64,000 bases of DNA from Candidatus Zixiibacteriota bacterium. Lineage in GTDB: Bacteria > RBG-13-66-14 > B26-G2 > WVWN01. Under the pieces are notes generated by a model. The model was not told the origin of the DNA. It did not search any database and saw only the letters and a program-made list of their open reading frames with translations. The DNA lies in NCBI GenBank assembly GCA_030613505.1, contig JAUWLW010000005.1, forward strand, positions 1-64,000, written 5' to 3'. Below are positions 7,116-15,525 of the stretch, in pieces (position 1 is the stretch's first letter; every line of letters begins with the position of its first letter). A program made the translations under genes and the position numbers.

Positions 7116-9833
7116 TTATTTCAACACGGCCAGCTTCTTCGTAACCGTCGCTACTTCGCCGGTGGTAGCCCGCGCCGTGAATTGGAAGATATACACGTCC
7201 GCGCCCACGCGCGATACGTCCCACCGTAAGCCCCGCTCGCCGGTATAGGCCTGGGCGGTAGCGCTAATCTCTTCGACTAAGCGGCCCCGTACGTCGTACA
7301 CCCGGACCGTGATCTCGCTGTCCTTAGTAACCAAATAATGGAAATATCCCTCGTCGTCCCGGCATGGGTTGGGGTAGAAGTAAACGTATTCCGCCGGTAG
7401 GAAATCCGGAGGCCTGATAAATATCGGCGCCGCGGTGGGGTCCCCCCAGTTGCCGGCCATGTCCAACGCCCGGACGTATACCATTATGCGTTTCTGGCCC
7501 TTGCTCAATTCGCTTATGTCCGCTACGGCCCGAACTTCCACCTTGGGGACTCCGAAATCGCCTTCCATCGGCTGGCCCTCGCCGGCCGGCGCGGGACTAT
7601 CCCCGAACGAGTACTCCGCGGCCGCGATAGGCGAGTTGCCGGTCTCGGCGTCGTCGGCGATCGCCTTAATCAAAACATCCTTCGCGCCGAAAGTAGGGTT
7701 GGGTTGGATCGTGACGTCGTAAACGTTCGGGCCCTCCTTATCGCCGCCGCCCGAGCCGACGCTGAAAGTGAATATATACTTGCCGCCGCGCTCGCCGTCG
7801 CCGTCCGGGTCGATCTCCCATTCATCCTTTTCCTCCTTTGGCGCGAACTTGGCGTCGTAGTCGAATATCATACGGCGCGGTATGCTTTCCAGCCTGACCG
7901 TGATTTCGTCGTAAGGCTCGAAGGGTTCATGGAATACCATAAAGTCCGTAGTGTCCTGGATTTCGGACAACCCGCGCCATTCGTACGAACGTTCTTTTCC
8001 GGTCAACGTAATATTTTCTGGATGTATGATAGTTTTTGTGTCGACCTTCTTCGTAAAAATGAACCTGATAGGTACGTCAACGTTGTGGCCTCTGGTACCG
8101 TTGGCGGGAGACGTCCCGGTAACCTGGGAGTACGTCGAGTCCATCGCGAGCCGCACTCTTTTCACCACCGGCGGGAACTTCTTGCCGTCCGGTACGTCGA
8201 GGCGGACCTTGTACTGAACGTACCTCTTGTTATTGAGTTCGGCCGGTAACGGCTCGCCGGGCGTCACTTTAACCCACTCCGGCTGGCCGGGCCCGCCTAC
8301 GGCAGTTTCGAATTTCCCGACGTCGGCGTCGGCGCGGAGCCAGAACGTCGCGCCGCCGGAGGCCATCGCGCCCGCGACCTCCAGCGTTTGATACTTAATA
8401 AGCTTATCGTAAGAGTCGTATACCGACGAGTATAAGACGCCGCCGGTTTTGAACCCCCGGAACTTCCTGGCGTAGACGCTACTGTCTTTTTCGTACCCCA
8501 AGAAGTTGCCCCAGAAGTCGCTGCCCTCGCTAACGTGAACGACGTCTCTACCAACGACGCCGGCGGTGGCGTCAGCGGTCACCACCGCCCAGTTAGCGGG
8601 CGCGGGATTTTGGCTCACGTAAAAACGCCCGAAGGCATCTCCTACCGCGGCGACCGCGCCGTCCTTGCCGAATTCGGCCACGGCCACGAACTCGGAAAGC
8701 TCCTCTACGTCCGCCGCTCGGGGCGTTACGTCCTGCCACTGGACGAGGTCTTTAGTGCGGAAGAGCCGCGCCTTGCCGCCGGGCAGGCAGTTGCCGGCGG
8801 CGGCGTAATAATGATTGCCTATCTTTACGACGTCTTTCACGTCTCCCGCATTCAGCCCCGTTACCTGCCTCGAGTTCCACTTACTCCCCGTCCACTCGTA
8901 GACGATGCGCCCCGGCCCGGTCCCGGCCAGGACGCCGGTATCGGTGGCGCACAACGCGTGAACGTCCTTGGCGCCCGTGAGCCTACCCAACGAATTCCAC
9001 CGCGGCTCGCGATAGTAGTAAACCTGCGCCGTGCCGGCGCTCAGACCCGAGTAACCCAGGTAGACCTCCGCGCTCGCGCCCTTCGGCCCGGGCGCCACGG
9101 CAGTGAAATCGTATACCGTGCGAGGCGGGACCGACCCGTACTCCGTAGCCGAAACCCAATTCGACGTCGGCACCGGCCCGTCGTAATAAAACAGCGGCGT
9201 CTTCGGCGTGGGCGTCTTCGTTATGCGCGTCGCGCCACATATATAACCGGAGGTAAGTTTCGGCGTCCAGCACAAGTCCAAGACGTCCCTGGCCTGGAAG
9301 CCGCCGCTTTCTTTAACCCGGGATACTTTCCAACTGGCACCTTCGCGGTCCTCGGCGTAACAAACCACGCCCGTACCCGCGTACTCGCCGGCGCCGGCGC
9401 CGCCGTAAAGGATACACGTTTTCCCGTCCGCGGATGAGACGGCGAAGCGGCCGCCCGTAGACAGGGGTAATTCGCGCCGGGACCCCCAAGTGGAGGCGGC
9501 ACCCACGTACGGCGGCATGAAGTCCACGTCAATTTCTTCGGTCTTTCTCCAGTAGACGTTCTCTTCTTCAGGGTCCCAATTTTTATATTTATCTTCGTCG
9601 TCCCCGAATTCCCAACGCTCCTGCACCCACTCCTTAGCCTTACCGCCCGGCAAGGGGGTCAAGGCCGGGGCTTTTTCGGGGGATAAGGCCGCGTCGCCGG
9701 CAGGCGCTTGGGCCCGCCCGGTTTCGGCGCGCTCGGCCCACTTCGCCTTTCGTTCGTCGCCGTCGGGCGCCGCGGCGCCCTGCCACGCGAGCAAGACGGC
9801 CAACGCCGATGCCGTTAACGCTCTCCTTAACAC
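7116..9833 (-). CDS. Large secreted protein with Ig-like and C-terminal sorting-type domains
   Basis: 905 residues, GTG start, signal peptide at about 1-22 (LTASALAVLLAWQGAAA). Residues about 100-450 look like a beta-propeller or exo-alpha-sialidase-type fold (repeated VVCYAEDREGASWK, ALCATDTGVLAGTG). Residues about 575-680 match an SbsA/Big_5 Ig-like domain (TGTSPANGTRGHNVDVPIRF). The last 85 residues resemble a FlgD-Ig/type-A sorting domain: FYPNPCRDDEGYFHYLV, ITVRVYDVRGRLV, VYIFQFTA. Such domains mark export to the surface in type IX-secreting lineages. No catalytic motif is recognised. It lies between the PorV-TPR gene and the cyclase in one operon. Confidence 0.88.
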   Translation of the reverse strand: MLRRALTASALAVLLAWQGAAAPDGDERKAKWAERAETGRAQAPAGDAALSPEKAPALTPLPGGKAKEWVQERWEFGDDEDKYKNWDPEEENVYWRKTEEIDVDFMPPYVGAASTWGSRRELPLSTGGRFAVSSADGKTCILYGGAGAGEYAGTGVVCYAEDREGASWKVSRVKESGGFQARDVLDLCWTPKLTSGYICGATRITKTPTPKTPLFYYDGPVPTSNWVSATEYGSVPPRTVYDFTAVAPGPKGASAEVYLGYSGLSAGTAQVYYYREPRWNSLGRLTGAKDVHALCATDTGVLAGTGPGRIVYEWTGSKWNSRQVTGLNAGDVKDVVKIGNHYYAAAGNCLPGGKARLFRTKDLVQWQDVTPRAADVEELSEFVAVAEFGKDGAVAAVGDAFGRFYVSQNPAPANWAVVTADATAGVVGRDVVHVSEGSDFWGNFLGYEKDSSVYARKFRGFKTGGVLYSSVYDSYDKLIKYQTLEVAGAMASGGATFWLRADADVGKFETAVGGPGQPEWVKVTPGEPLPAELNNKRYVQYKVRLDVPDGKKFPPVVKRVRLAMDSTYSQVTGTSPANGTRGHNVDVPIRFIFTKKVDTKTIIHPENITLTGKERSYEWRGLSEIQDTTDFMVFHEPFEPYDEITVRLESIPRRMIFDYDAKFAPKEEKDEWEIDPDGDGERGGKYIFTFSVGSGGGDKEGPNVYDVTIQPNPTFGAKDVLIKAIADDAETGNSPIAAAEYSFGDSPAPAGEGQPMEGDFGVPKVEVRAVADISELSKGQKRIMVYVRALDMAGNWGDPTAAPIFIRPPDFLPAEYVYFYPNPCRDDEGYFHYLVTKDSEITVRVYDVRGRLVEEISATAQAYTGERGLRWDVSRVGADVYIFQFTARATTGEVATVTKKLAVLK

Positions 9834-9879
9834 GAGTGCATCACATCCGCCGCCGCGGCCTTCCTTAAAATATTAAATA

Positions 9880-11817
9880 TCACTCGAGTTCCTTAAGCAC
9901 CGCTTTCGCGCGTTTAATGTTCGTCTGGGCTTTTCGGTACAGCGGGTCCTTGGTCGGTATCTGCTTCCAATACGCTATGGCCGCCCGGTACTGGTTATTG
10001 GTGTACGCCTGAATGCCTTTCATATATACGCTGGTATAATCTACCGCGGCCTCTTTTTGCGCCGCCCGCTTTTTTCGTATCTTGGTCATATAAGAGCTCG
10101 CACGGCCGTTATCTGGTTGGAGGTTCAAAGCGGCTATCATCTTCGCCTCGGCGCCGTTAAAATCGCCGCGCTCGTACAACGAGACGCCGGCGCTAACGAA
10201 CGTCTCCGCCTCGCGGGCCAAGGCACCTCGAGCCTCCTTACGGCCCGCTATAGCTTCGACGTCGTCGGGCGCCAGCCGGAGGGCGCGGTTCCAATTCGAC
10301 GACGCCGAAACCCAATCTCCCCCGTCGGCGTAGCGGCGCGCGGCCGTTTTGTATTCTCCCACCATACTGGCCACGCGGGCCTGCGCACCTTCAAGATTGG
10401 CGGCGGCTTCGGCGTTGCCCGGCTCGAGCCCCAGGACCGACTCCCACCTGGCGATGGCCATCGTATACTCGCCCCGGCTGTACGCGGCCCGGGCTTGCTC
10501 CAGCAGCCTCGCTATCTCCTCTTTTTGGCGCGCCTCCTCCCGGGCCAGTTCCTCTTCGGCGCGGGCGAAGCCGATTATGGCGGCCTCATTAGTCGGGTCT
10601 ATCTTCTGCGCCAAGGAGTATTCCAGCGCGGCCTCGCTGTACTTACCGGCGGCGAAGAACGCCTCCCCCTTCTCGACGTGTTCGGCAACGAGCTGCTCGT
10701 TCAAACCATCGCGAGCCTCTTCCAACTTCACCGCCGCTTCCGCGTTCTCCGGGTTCCAAACCAATATCAAGTCCCAGGTGTCCACCGCCCCCTGGTAATT
10801 GCCGGCCCGGTAATAACTCTCGGCTTTGGCGGACAAGGAGGCGATAACTTCCTGGCGGTGCCTTTCGAACTCGGCCGCGACTTCTTCCGTTATGCGGCGC
10901 CGCTCCCGGCCGAAAACGTACGTGAAGCCCGCGCGATACGTCGTATCCAGGTCGCCGTAGGGCGCCACCGCGAAGTCGAATGAAAACCCGGCAACGTTCA
11001 CGCCCAACCCGCCGGTCAGGCCGGTATTCCCGCCGGTATCCAAACCGTAAAGATAACCGACGCGTCCCGAAATAAACTCCAGGGGGGAATACTCGACGCC
11101 GCCCTTATACAGGAAATCGTCCTTAAAAGGTTTCTCGGCCGCGCCGCTCAAGACCAATTTGCGGTCGAACATGCGGTACCCTAACCCCGCCTCCGCCGTC
11201 ATAGGGAGCGGGCTCGATTCCTCTTCGAACGTCACGGGCGGACCCAAATTCCGCGCCGCCAACCCCGCGCTCAACGACGGCCGGGGCTCCCAATAAACGC
11301 CGACGTCACCCGCCACGCCCGTGGCGGAGACGTCGTGTATTCTCTGGTTTATTATTTTGGCGTTGGCCCCGACGGCCAGAACGCCGCTCAGCGGGTAAGC
11401 GTAACTGACGTCGACCGCGACGTCCGCGGCGCCGAAGGTCCCCTCGGGTTCTTCGGACGGGTTGTCGGGATCGGTCCGCAACTCGAAGCCGCCGACGGTC
11501 AGCGCGCGAACGCTGCCTCCCAACGTCCCCCAAGACAGCGGGTACGCGAACGCGACGTACTCGTACCGAAAACCCTGTACCCATTCCGCGTGCATCGCCG
11601 ATACCTCGGCCGCGTCCAGTTTCGCGACCCCCGCCGGGTTGTACGCCAACGTGTTGACGCCCTCGGCAAGGCCGACGTACGCTTCCCCCATGGCCGACGG
11701 CCGGCCGCCGACGCCAAGCGTCAAGAACGTAGCCGTAGTCTCGCCACTCCTGGCCGTCGCGAGTGACGCGGCGCACACGATAAGAAGTACCGGCCAGACT
11801 ATTCTCATAGGGCCCAT
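9880..11817 (-). CDS. PorV/UPF0164-like outer membrane protein fused to TPR repeats
   Basis: 645 residues. A signal peptide (residues 4-22; the second ATG at 11808 is also possible, as neither has a strong Shine-Dalgarno) leads into a PorV-type beta-barrel. Its hallmarks are FLTLGVGGRPSAMGEAYVGL and NTLAYNPAGVAKL near the N-terminus and a barrel ending FRAGFTYVFG-like at about 310. Residues about 330-645 hold several TPR units (YYRAGNYQGAVDTWDLILVW, FFAAGKYSEAALEYSLAQKI, AYSRGEYTMAIARWESVLGL). PorV proteins help deliver type IX cargo across the outer membrane. Here barrel and TPRs are fused in one chain, which is unusual. First gene of the three-gene group. Confidence 0.87.
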   Translation of the reverse strand: MGPMRIVWPVLLIVCAASLATARSGETTATFLTLGVGGRPSAMGEAYVGLAEGVNTLAYNPAGVAKLDAAEVSAMHAEWVQGFRYEYVAFAYPLSWGTLGGSVRALTVGGFELRTDPDNPSEEPEGTFGAADVAVDVSYAYPLSGVLAVGANAKIINQRIHDVSATGVAGDVGVYWEPRPSLSAGLAARNLGPPVTFEEESSPLPMTAEAGLGYRMFDRKLVLSGAAEKPFKDDFLYKGGVEYSPLEFISGRVGYLYGLDTGGNTGLTGGLGVNVAGFSFDFAVAPYGDLDTTYRAGFTYVFGRERRRITEEVAAEFERHRQEVIASLSAKAESYYRAGNYQGAVDTWDLILVWNPENAEAAVKLEEARDGLNEQLVAEHVEKGEAFFAAGKYSEAALEYSLAQKIDPTNEAAIIGFARAEEELAREEARQKEEIARLLEQARAAYSRGEYTMAIARWESVLGLEPGNAEAAANLEGAQARVASMVGEYKTAARRYADGGDWVSASSNWNRALRLAPDDVEAIAGRKEARGALAREAETFVSAGVSLYERGDFNGAEAKMIAALNLQPDNGRASSYMTKIRKKRAAQKEAAVDYTSVYMKGIQAYTNNQYRAAIAYWKQIPTKDPLYRKAQTNIKRAKAVLKELE

Positions 11818-11951
11818 ACAACCAGTACCGCGGCAAAGCTATACAAGCCCGACCGCGATACGCTCGGGGGATAATAACGAGTTGCGCCTTTATAGTCAAG
11901 CGAAATTAGCGGCGCGCCGTTCTTCGTAAATCGGTACTTGACCCGACGCCG

Positions 11952-13130
11952 CTAACCCAGCTCGGCCGCTAAAGTCCCGACCGCCCGCTCGAGCAACGGC
12001 AAGTCGTCGTCGAGAACGCTCCGCATATCCACGTATACGGCGTCGCCGGTCGCGCGAGCCAGGACCGGCGGCTCGAGACGCCGCAACACGCCGCTTAACG
12101 CATGGGGCGAAAGGTGTTTATGCCTGAGCGCGACGACGAAAGTGGGCAAACGAACGTACGGCAGCGTCCCGCCGCCGACGTACGACTCCGCCCGGGCGGT
12201 GTTTATCTCCAAATCGGCCGCGTCGGCTTTCCGGAAGAAGGCGGCCGCGGCATGGGCTATCCGTTCCAAATCTTCTGCGGAGCGACTTAGCAGCCGGTAC
12301 GTCGGGACACCGTCCAACGCGCCGCCGTCGAGGTACTTCTCCAACACGGCACCGAGCAAAGCGTACGTCTCCTTCCCGACCCTCAGCGCGCGGTACATAC
12401 TATCGCCCCGCAACTCCCCGATAGCCGCGGCTTTCCCCACCGCGACGCCGCCTTGCGGGCCGCCGAGCAACTTGTCAGCCGAGAAACATACGACGTCGAC
12501 GCCCGCGTCCAACAAATTCTCCACCGACGGCTCGTCCTGCGAAACCAGGTCCGGATACAACGACGTACTAAGCAAACCGCTGCCCAAATCGTATAACACC
12601 GGCCTGCCGTACGCCGCGGCCAAAGCCACCACTTCGTCGGCGCGCGGCTCGTCGAACCGACCGCGATAGTAGAAATTGCTGCGGTGGGCCAGGACGACGA
12701 GCGACGCGCCGGCGTCGAGCGCGCGGCGGAAATCGTCGAGGCGCGTCACGTTGACCGTACCGACCGGCATAAGCTCGACGCCGCCGGAGGCCATAACCTC
12801 CGGTAGACGGAAGGCGCCGCCGATTTCGACTAGTTGGCCGCGGCTCGCCGCCGCGGGCCGGCCGCGGCCGAGGGCGTGGAGGGCAAGTAATACCGCGCCG
12901 GCGTTATTGTTTACCACCAAGGCGTCTTCGGCCCCCGTCAACTCGCGCAGCGGCGCCGCGACCAGGGCGTCGCGTTGGCCGCGCTCGCCGCTCTCCAGAT
13001 CCATCTCAAGGTTACAGTATCCCTCCAGGATTTGAGCGACGCGCTCGAGGATAACGGGCCCGAACGGCGCGCGGCCCGCGCCGGTATGCAAGATTACGCC
13101 GGTAGCGTTGATGACCCGCTTAATAAGCAT
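11952..13130 (-). CDS. selA: L-seryl-tRNA(Sec) selenium transferase
   Basis: 392 residues. A PLP enzyme that turns seryl-tRNA(Sec) into selenocysteinyl-tRNA(Sec) with selenophosphate. Family motifs: VINATGVILHTGAGRAPF near the N-terminus, NNNAGAVLL, and the PLP lysine K220 in FSADKLLGGPQGG. It lacks the roughly 60-70-residue N-terminal domain of E. coli SelA (463 aa), which helps bind tRNA(Sec); an in-frame stop six codons upstream excludes a longer product. A SelA-like homologue with another role cannot be excluded, but two in-frame-UGA genes 3.3 kb away support true Sec synthesis. selB, selC and selD are not in the window. Confidence 0.88.
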   Translation of the reverse strand: MLIKRVINATGVILHTGAGRAPFGPVILERVAQILEGYCNLEMDLESGERGQRDALVAAPLRELTGAEDALVVNNNAGAVLLALHALGRGRPAAASRGQLVEIGGAFRLPEVMASGGVELMPVGTVNVTRLDDFRRALDAGASLVVLAHRSNFYYRGRFDEPRADEVVALAAAYGRPVLYDLGSGLLSTSLYPDLVSQDEPSVENLLDAGVDVVCFSADKLLGGPQGGVAVGKAAAIGELRGDSMYRALRVGKETYALLGAVLEKYLDGGALDGVPTYRLLSRSAEDLERIAHAAAAFFRKADAADLEINTARAESYVGGGTLPYVRLPTFVVALRHKHLSPHALSGVLRRLEPPVLARATGDAVYVDMRSVLDDDLPLLERAVGTLAAELG

Positions 13131-13138
13131 CTCGGCGA

Positions 13139-13167
13139 AGTATAATAAGGCCTATTTATCATGTCAA
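13139..13167 (-). promoter_or_regulatory. Strong promoter of selA, nearly leaderless
   Basis: On the minus strand TTGACA (13167-13162), a 17-bp spacer and TATACT (13144-13139). Only 8 nt separate the -10 box from the ATG at 13130, so the transcript should start at or next to the start codon. Confidence 0.75.
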
Positions 13168-13188
13168 ACTAATACTTGTTCAGAGCTA

Positions 13189-13217
13189 TTGATAAACAGG
13201 CCCGTTAATATTAAATT
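13189..13217 (+). promoter_or_regulatory. Candidate miaA promoter
   Basis: TTGATA, 17 bp and TAAATT, ending 8 bp before the miaA ATG. AAAGG lies in between and could act as a ribosome site if transcription starts further upstream. Confidence 0.4.
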
Positions 13218-13225
13218 TAAAGGCA

Positions 13226-14164
13226 ATGTCCAGACACCTACTCGCCGTAGTGGGCCTTACGTGCACCGGGAAGGGGACGCTCGCGCTGGCGCTGGCCGAC
13301 GCGCTGGGGGGCCCCGACGCCGTCTCTATAATCGTGTGCGACTCCACCAAGGTATACCGCGGCGCCGACGTCGGGACCGCCAAATTGACGGGCGAAGCGC
13401 GGCGGGGCTACGAATTCCTTATGGTGGACGTCGTCGAACCCGGCATCCCCTACAGCGCGGGGCGGTACATGACGGAGGGGCGAGCCGCGTGCGAGGAAGC
13501 GTGGCGCCGCAACAGGTTGGCCTTGGTCGTCGGCGGCAGCGGCCTTTACTTCCGCGCTCTCGTCGACGGCATATGCGAAGCTCCCGGCGCGGATGCCGAC
13601 GTGCGGGCCGCGCTGCGGGCGCGCCGGGCCGCGGGAGAAGATCTGCATGAATACTTACGCGAAGTAGACGCCGACGCCGCGGCGCGAATATCACCCGCGG
13701 ACGAAAAACGCATCATCCGCGCGCTCGAAGTATACGAGCTGACCGGCATACCGCTGGCCGAAATCCACTCCAGGGGCGCGACGGCGCTCGAGGCCGACCG
13801 CGTCGCAGTCGTAGCTTTGGACGCGCCCCGACGCTGGCTCGCACCTCGCGTAGAAGAACGTACGCGCCGAATGTTCGCGCGAGGGCTACTCGCCGAAACC
13901 GCCGGCTTGCTGGCCGAAGTCGCAGACGAGACCGCCCCTCCCCTCAACGCCATCGGCTACCGCCAAGCGGTTCAACTTCTGAGGGGCGAACTCGACGAGG
14001 AAACGGCGTTCGCGGGCATAGTCCGCGAAACGCTGCGCCTGGCCAAGCGGCAACGGACCTGGTTTAAAAAGGAGGAGCGCGCGGTGCGTTTAAACGCCGC
14101 GGAAAGGCCGGGCCGGTTAAACGAACGCGTCGTAGAGTTATGGGAAGCGCTGTTGCAAAGTTAG
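13226..14164 (+). CDS. miaA: tRNA dimethylallyltransferase
   Basis: 312 residues. Adds the isopentenyl group to N6 of A37 in tRNAs reading UNN codons. Family features: N-terminal P-loop, DSTKVYRGADVGTAKL (normally DS-x-Q-VY), VVGGSGLYFRALVDG, and the C-terminal INAIGYRQ-type segment (PPLNAIGYRQAVQLL) with LAKRQRTWFKKE. The P-loop reads GLTCTGKGT (10-18): a Gly stands where MiaA normally has Ser/Thr after GK, giving an adenylate-kinase-like GKGT. The Q-to-K change in DS-x-Q-VY is also unusual. Divergent from selA. miaB, the next enzyme in ms2i6A37 formation, is at 52012. Confidence 0.93.
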   Translation: MSRHLLAVVGLTCTGKGTLALALADALGGPDAVSIIVCDSTKVYRGADVGTAKLTGEARRGYEFLMVDVVEPGIPYSAGRYMTEGRAACEEAWRRNRLALVVGGSGLYFRALVDGICEAPGADADVRAALRARRAAGEDLHEYLREVDADAAARISPADEKRIIRALEVYELTGIPLAEIHSRGATALEADRVAVVALDAPRRWLAPRVEERTRRMFARGLLAETAGLLAEVADETAPPLNAIGYRQAVQLLRGELDEETAFAGIVRETLRLAKRQRTWFKKEERAVRLNAAERPGRLNERVVELWEALLQS

Positions 14165-14181
14165 GATATTTATGATAAAAT
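14153..14181 (+). promoter_or_regulatory. Promoter of the zinc-finger lipoprotein gene
   Basis: TTGCAA, 17 bp and TAAAAT, 35 bp before the GTG at 14216, in an A/T-rich stretch overlapping the end of miaA. Confidence 0.6.
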
Positions 14182-14215
14182 ACACTATATATAAATCCTA
14201 AGAGGAGGTTTAATC

Positions 14216-14521
14216 GTGAAGTACCTAAAAGTCTTCATCGTTATCATGTTTGCGTTGGGCCTCGCGGCCGCCTTCGTGGGATGTAAGAAAAAAGAAGAAG
14301 CCCCCACCGCCGAGACCGCGGCCGAAACGGTAGCCGAGACGCCCGCCGAAGAAGAGGTAGCTTGTCCCGCCCCCGGCGAAGACCTCATCTGCGAAGATTG
14401 CAAGACGCTATTCATGACCGACGGGGAATACGCCTCTCACATGGAGGAAACGCACCCCGATAAGTGGGCTATGATGAAAGATAAGTTCTGGGAGATGCGC
14501 GAGACCGAGGGGGCCGAGTAA
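14216..14521 (+). CDS. Small lipoprotein with a C2H2 zinc-finger pattern
   Basis: 101 residues, GTG start with AGAGGAGG about 9 nt upstream. Residues 1-23 are a lipoprotein signal ending FVGC with Cys23 as lipidated residue. An Ala/Glu/Thr-rich linker follows. Residues 59-80 carry Cys59-x2-Cys62-x12-His75-x4-His80 (CEDCKTLFMTDGEYASHMEE), a complete classical C2H2 zinc-finger spacing with the inner aromatic Phe66. Such fingers are common in eukaryotes and archaea and rare in a predicted periplasmic lipoprotein. It might bind zinc, a peptide or another metal; function unknown. Confidence 0.88.
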   Translation: MKYLKVFIVIMFALGLAAAFVGCKKKEEAPTAETAAETVAETPAEEEVACPAPGEDLICEDCKTLFMTDGEYASHMEETHPDKWAMMKDKFWEMRETEGAE

Positions 14522-14639
14522 AGAAGAAGTAACAGGTTAACGCGCGAACGCTGCGTCCGGATGCTGCGGCTTATCGCCGCCGGTGCTTTCGATAACGGTC
14601 GGCGGGCCCGGTCGAACGCGGGGGGAATGTCGTAATAGT

Positions 14640-14828
14640 ATGCCCATTTACGAATTCAAATGCAACGAATGCGGTGCCGTTTTCGAGGTACTATGCCGTG
14701 ACGCCGACGGCTCTGAATGCCGGTGTCCGGATTGCGCCTCCGAGAAATGCCGCCGCTTAATATCCCTGGTGGTGACCAGGACGTCGAAACCCCGCACCGG
14801 CGAGGCGTGCAACGTTAGAGCAGGTTGA
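14640..14828 (+). CDS. FmdB-family small zinc-ribbon protein
   Basis: 62 residues starting MPIYEFKCNECGAVFEVLC, the typical FmdB/CxxC zinc-ribbon start, with two knuckles CNEC (8-11) and CPDC (30-33) that would bind one zinc. An extra pair, CRRL and ACNV, gives further Cys. The start at 14640 is chosen because the family begins MP-x-YE; GGGGGGAA lies about 12 nt upstream. Role of the family is not settled (often described as regulatory). Confidence 0.8.
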   Translation: MPIYEFKCNECGAVFEVLCRDADGSECRCPDCASEKCRRLISLVVTRTSKPRTGEACNVRAG

Positions 14829-15073
14829 CGGCGTTAACGCTCGCGGCGGCAAGCCGCGACCGGTAAAAAAATTTAGGGGAACTTCCTAAAGCCGCTCGCC
14901 GTAAACTTCTTATAGATTAAAGGGGTAAAATACGTACCTCGGGTAACGCGGGTCAAGCCGCGCGAAAGGGTAAGTTGCGTTCTCGACTACCTTCCGGGGA
15001 GTACGAAACGCCGGAGAAACCGCTTCCCACGACTCGCCCGAAGACGATAATCCTAATCGGGAGCAACCGTTTT
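14829..15073. other. Intergenic, no gene seen
   Basis: No supported frame or RNA. The CoA-binding gene could be extended in frame to 14975, but that part lacks a good start site and family similarity. Confidence 0.4.
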
Positions 15074-15523
15074 ATGGACGAAGAAAAATTCGAAAATTTC
15101 CAAAACCCGACCGACGAACGGCTGGCGGAAATCCTCAAAACCCACAAGAACGTCGCCGTCGCGGGGTTGACCCCCAAACAAGAATCGCCGGCCAATCGCA
15201 TCGCGCGGTTCTTAAAACGCCACGGCTTCCGGATCTATCCGGTCAACCCGCGGTACGAATCGGTGCTGGGCGAAATCGCGTGGCCTTACATCAAGGACAT
15301 CACCGAGCCGGTCGACATCGTGGACGTATTCCGTAGGCCCGAGCACCTGGGGGGCGTTATAGAGGACGCCGTCAAGGTGGGGGCGAAAGTCATCTGGCTA
15401 CAGCTGGGCGTAATCGACGAGGAGTTCGCGGCCCTGGCGCAAGAGGCGGGCCTCGAGGTCATTATGGACCGCTGTATGAAGAAGGAATACGAACGGGTGG
15501 TACTTATGCGGAGGGTCAAGTAA
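15074..15523 (+). CDS. CoA-binding domain protein (YccU type)
   Basis: 149 residues. The start ATG at 15074 follows GGGAG by about 10 nt. A single CoA_binding_2 Rossmann domain: NVAVAGLTPKQESPANRIAR (usual V-x-G-x-S...S), GFRIYPVNPRYESVLGEIAW, VDIVDVFRRPEHL and VIWLQLGV. The conserved cysteine near the end (MDRCMKKEY) is present. The family binds CoA; a regulatory or redox role is supposed but unproven. It heads the operon CoA-binding - thioredoxin reductase - two small selenoprotein candidates, with only 2 bp to the next gene. Confidence 0.9.
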   Translation: MDEEKFENFQNPTDERLAEILKTHKNVAVAGLTPKQESPANRIARFLKRHGFRIYPVNPRYESVLGEIAWPYIKDITEPVDIVDVFRRPEHLGGVIEDAVKVGAKVIWLQLGVIDEEFAALAQEAGLEVIMDRCMKKEYERVVLMRRVK

Positions 15524-15525
15524 GG

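Noticed and set aside
14640-14837. Read-through of the TGA ending the FmdB-type gene as selenocysteine
   Set aside because: Only two codons follow before TAA, no Cys partner pattern and no hairpin at the right place.
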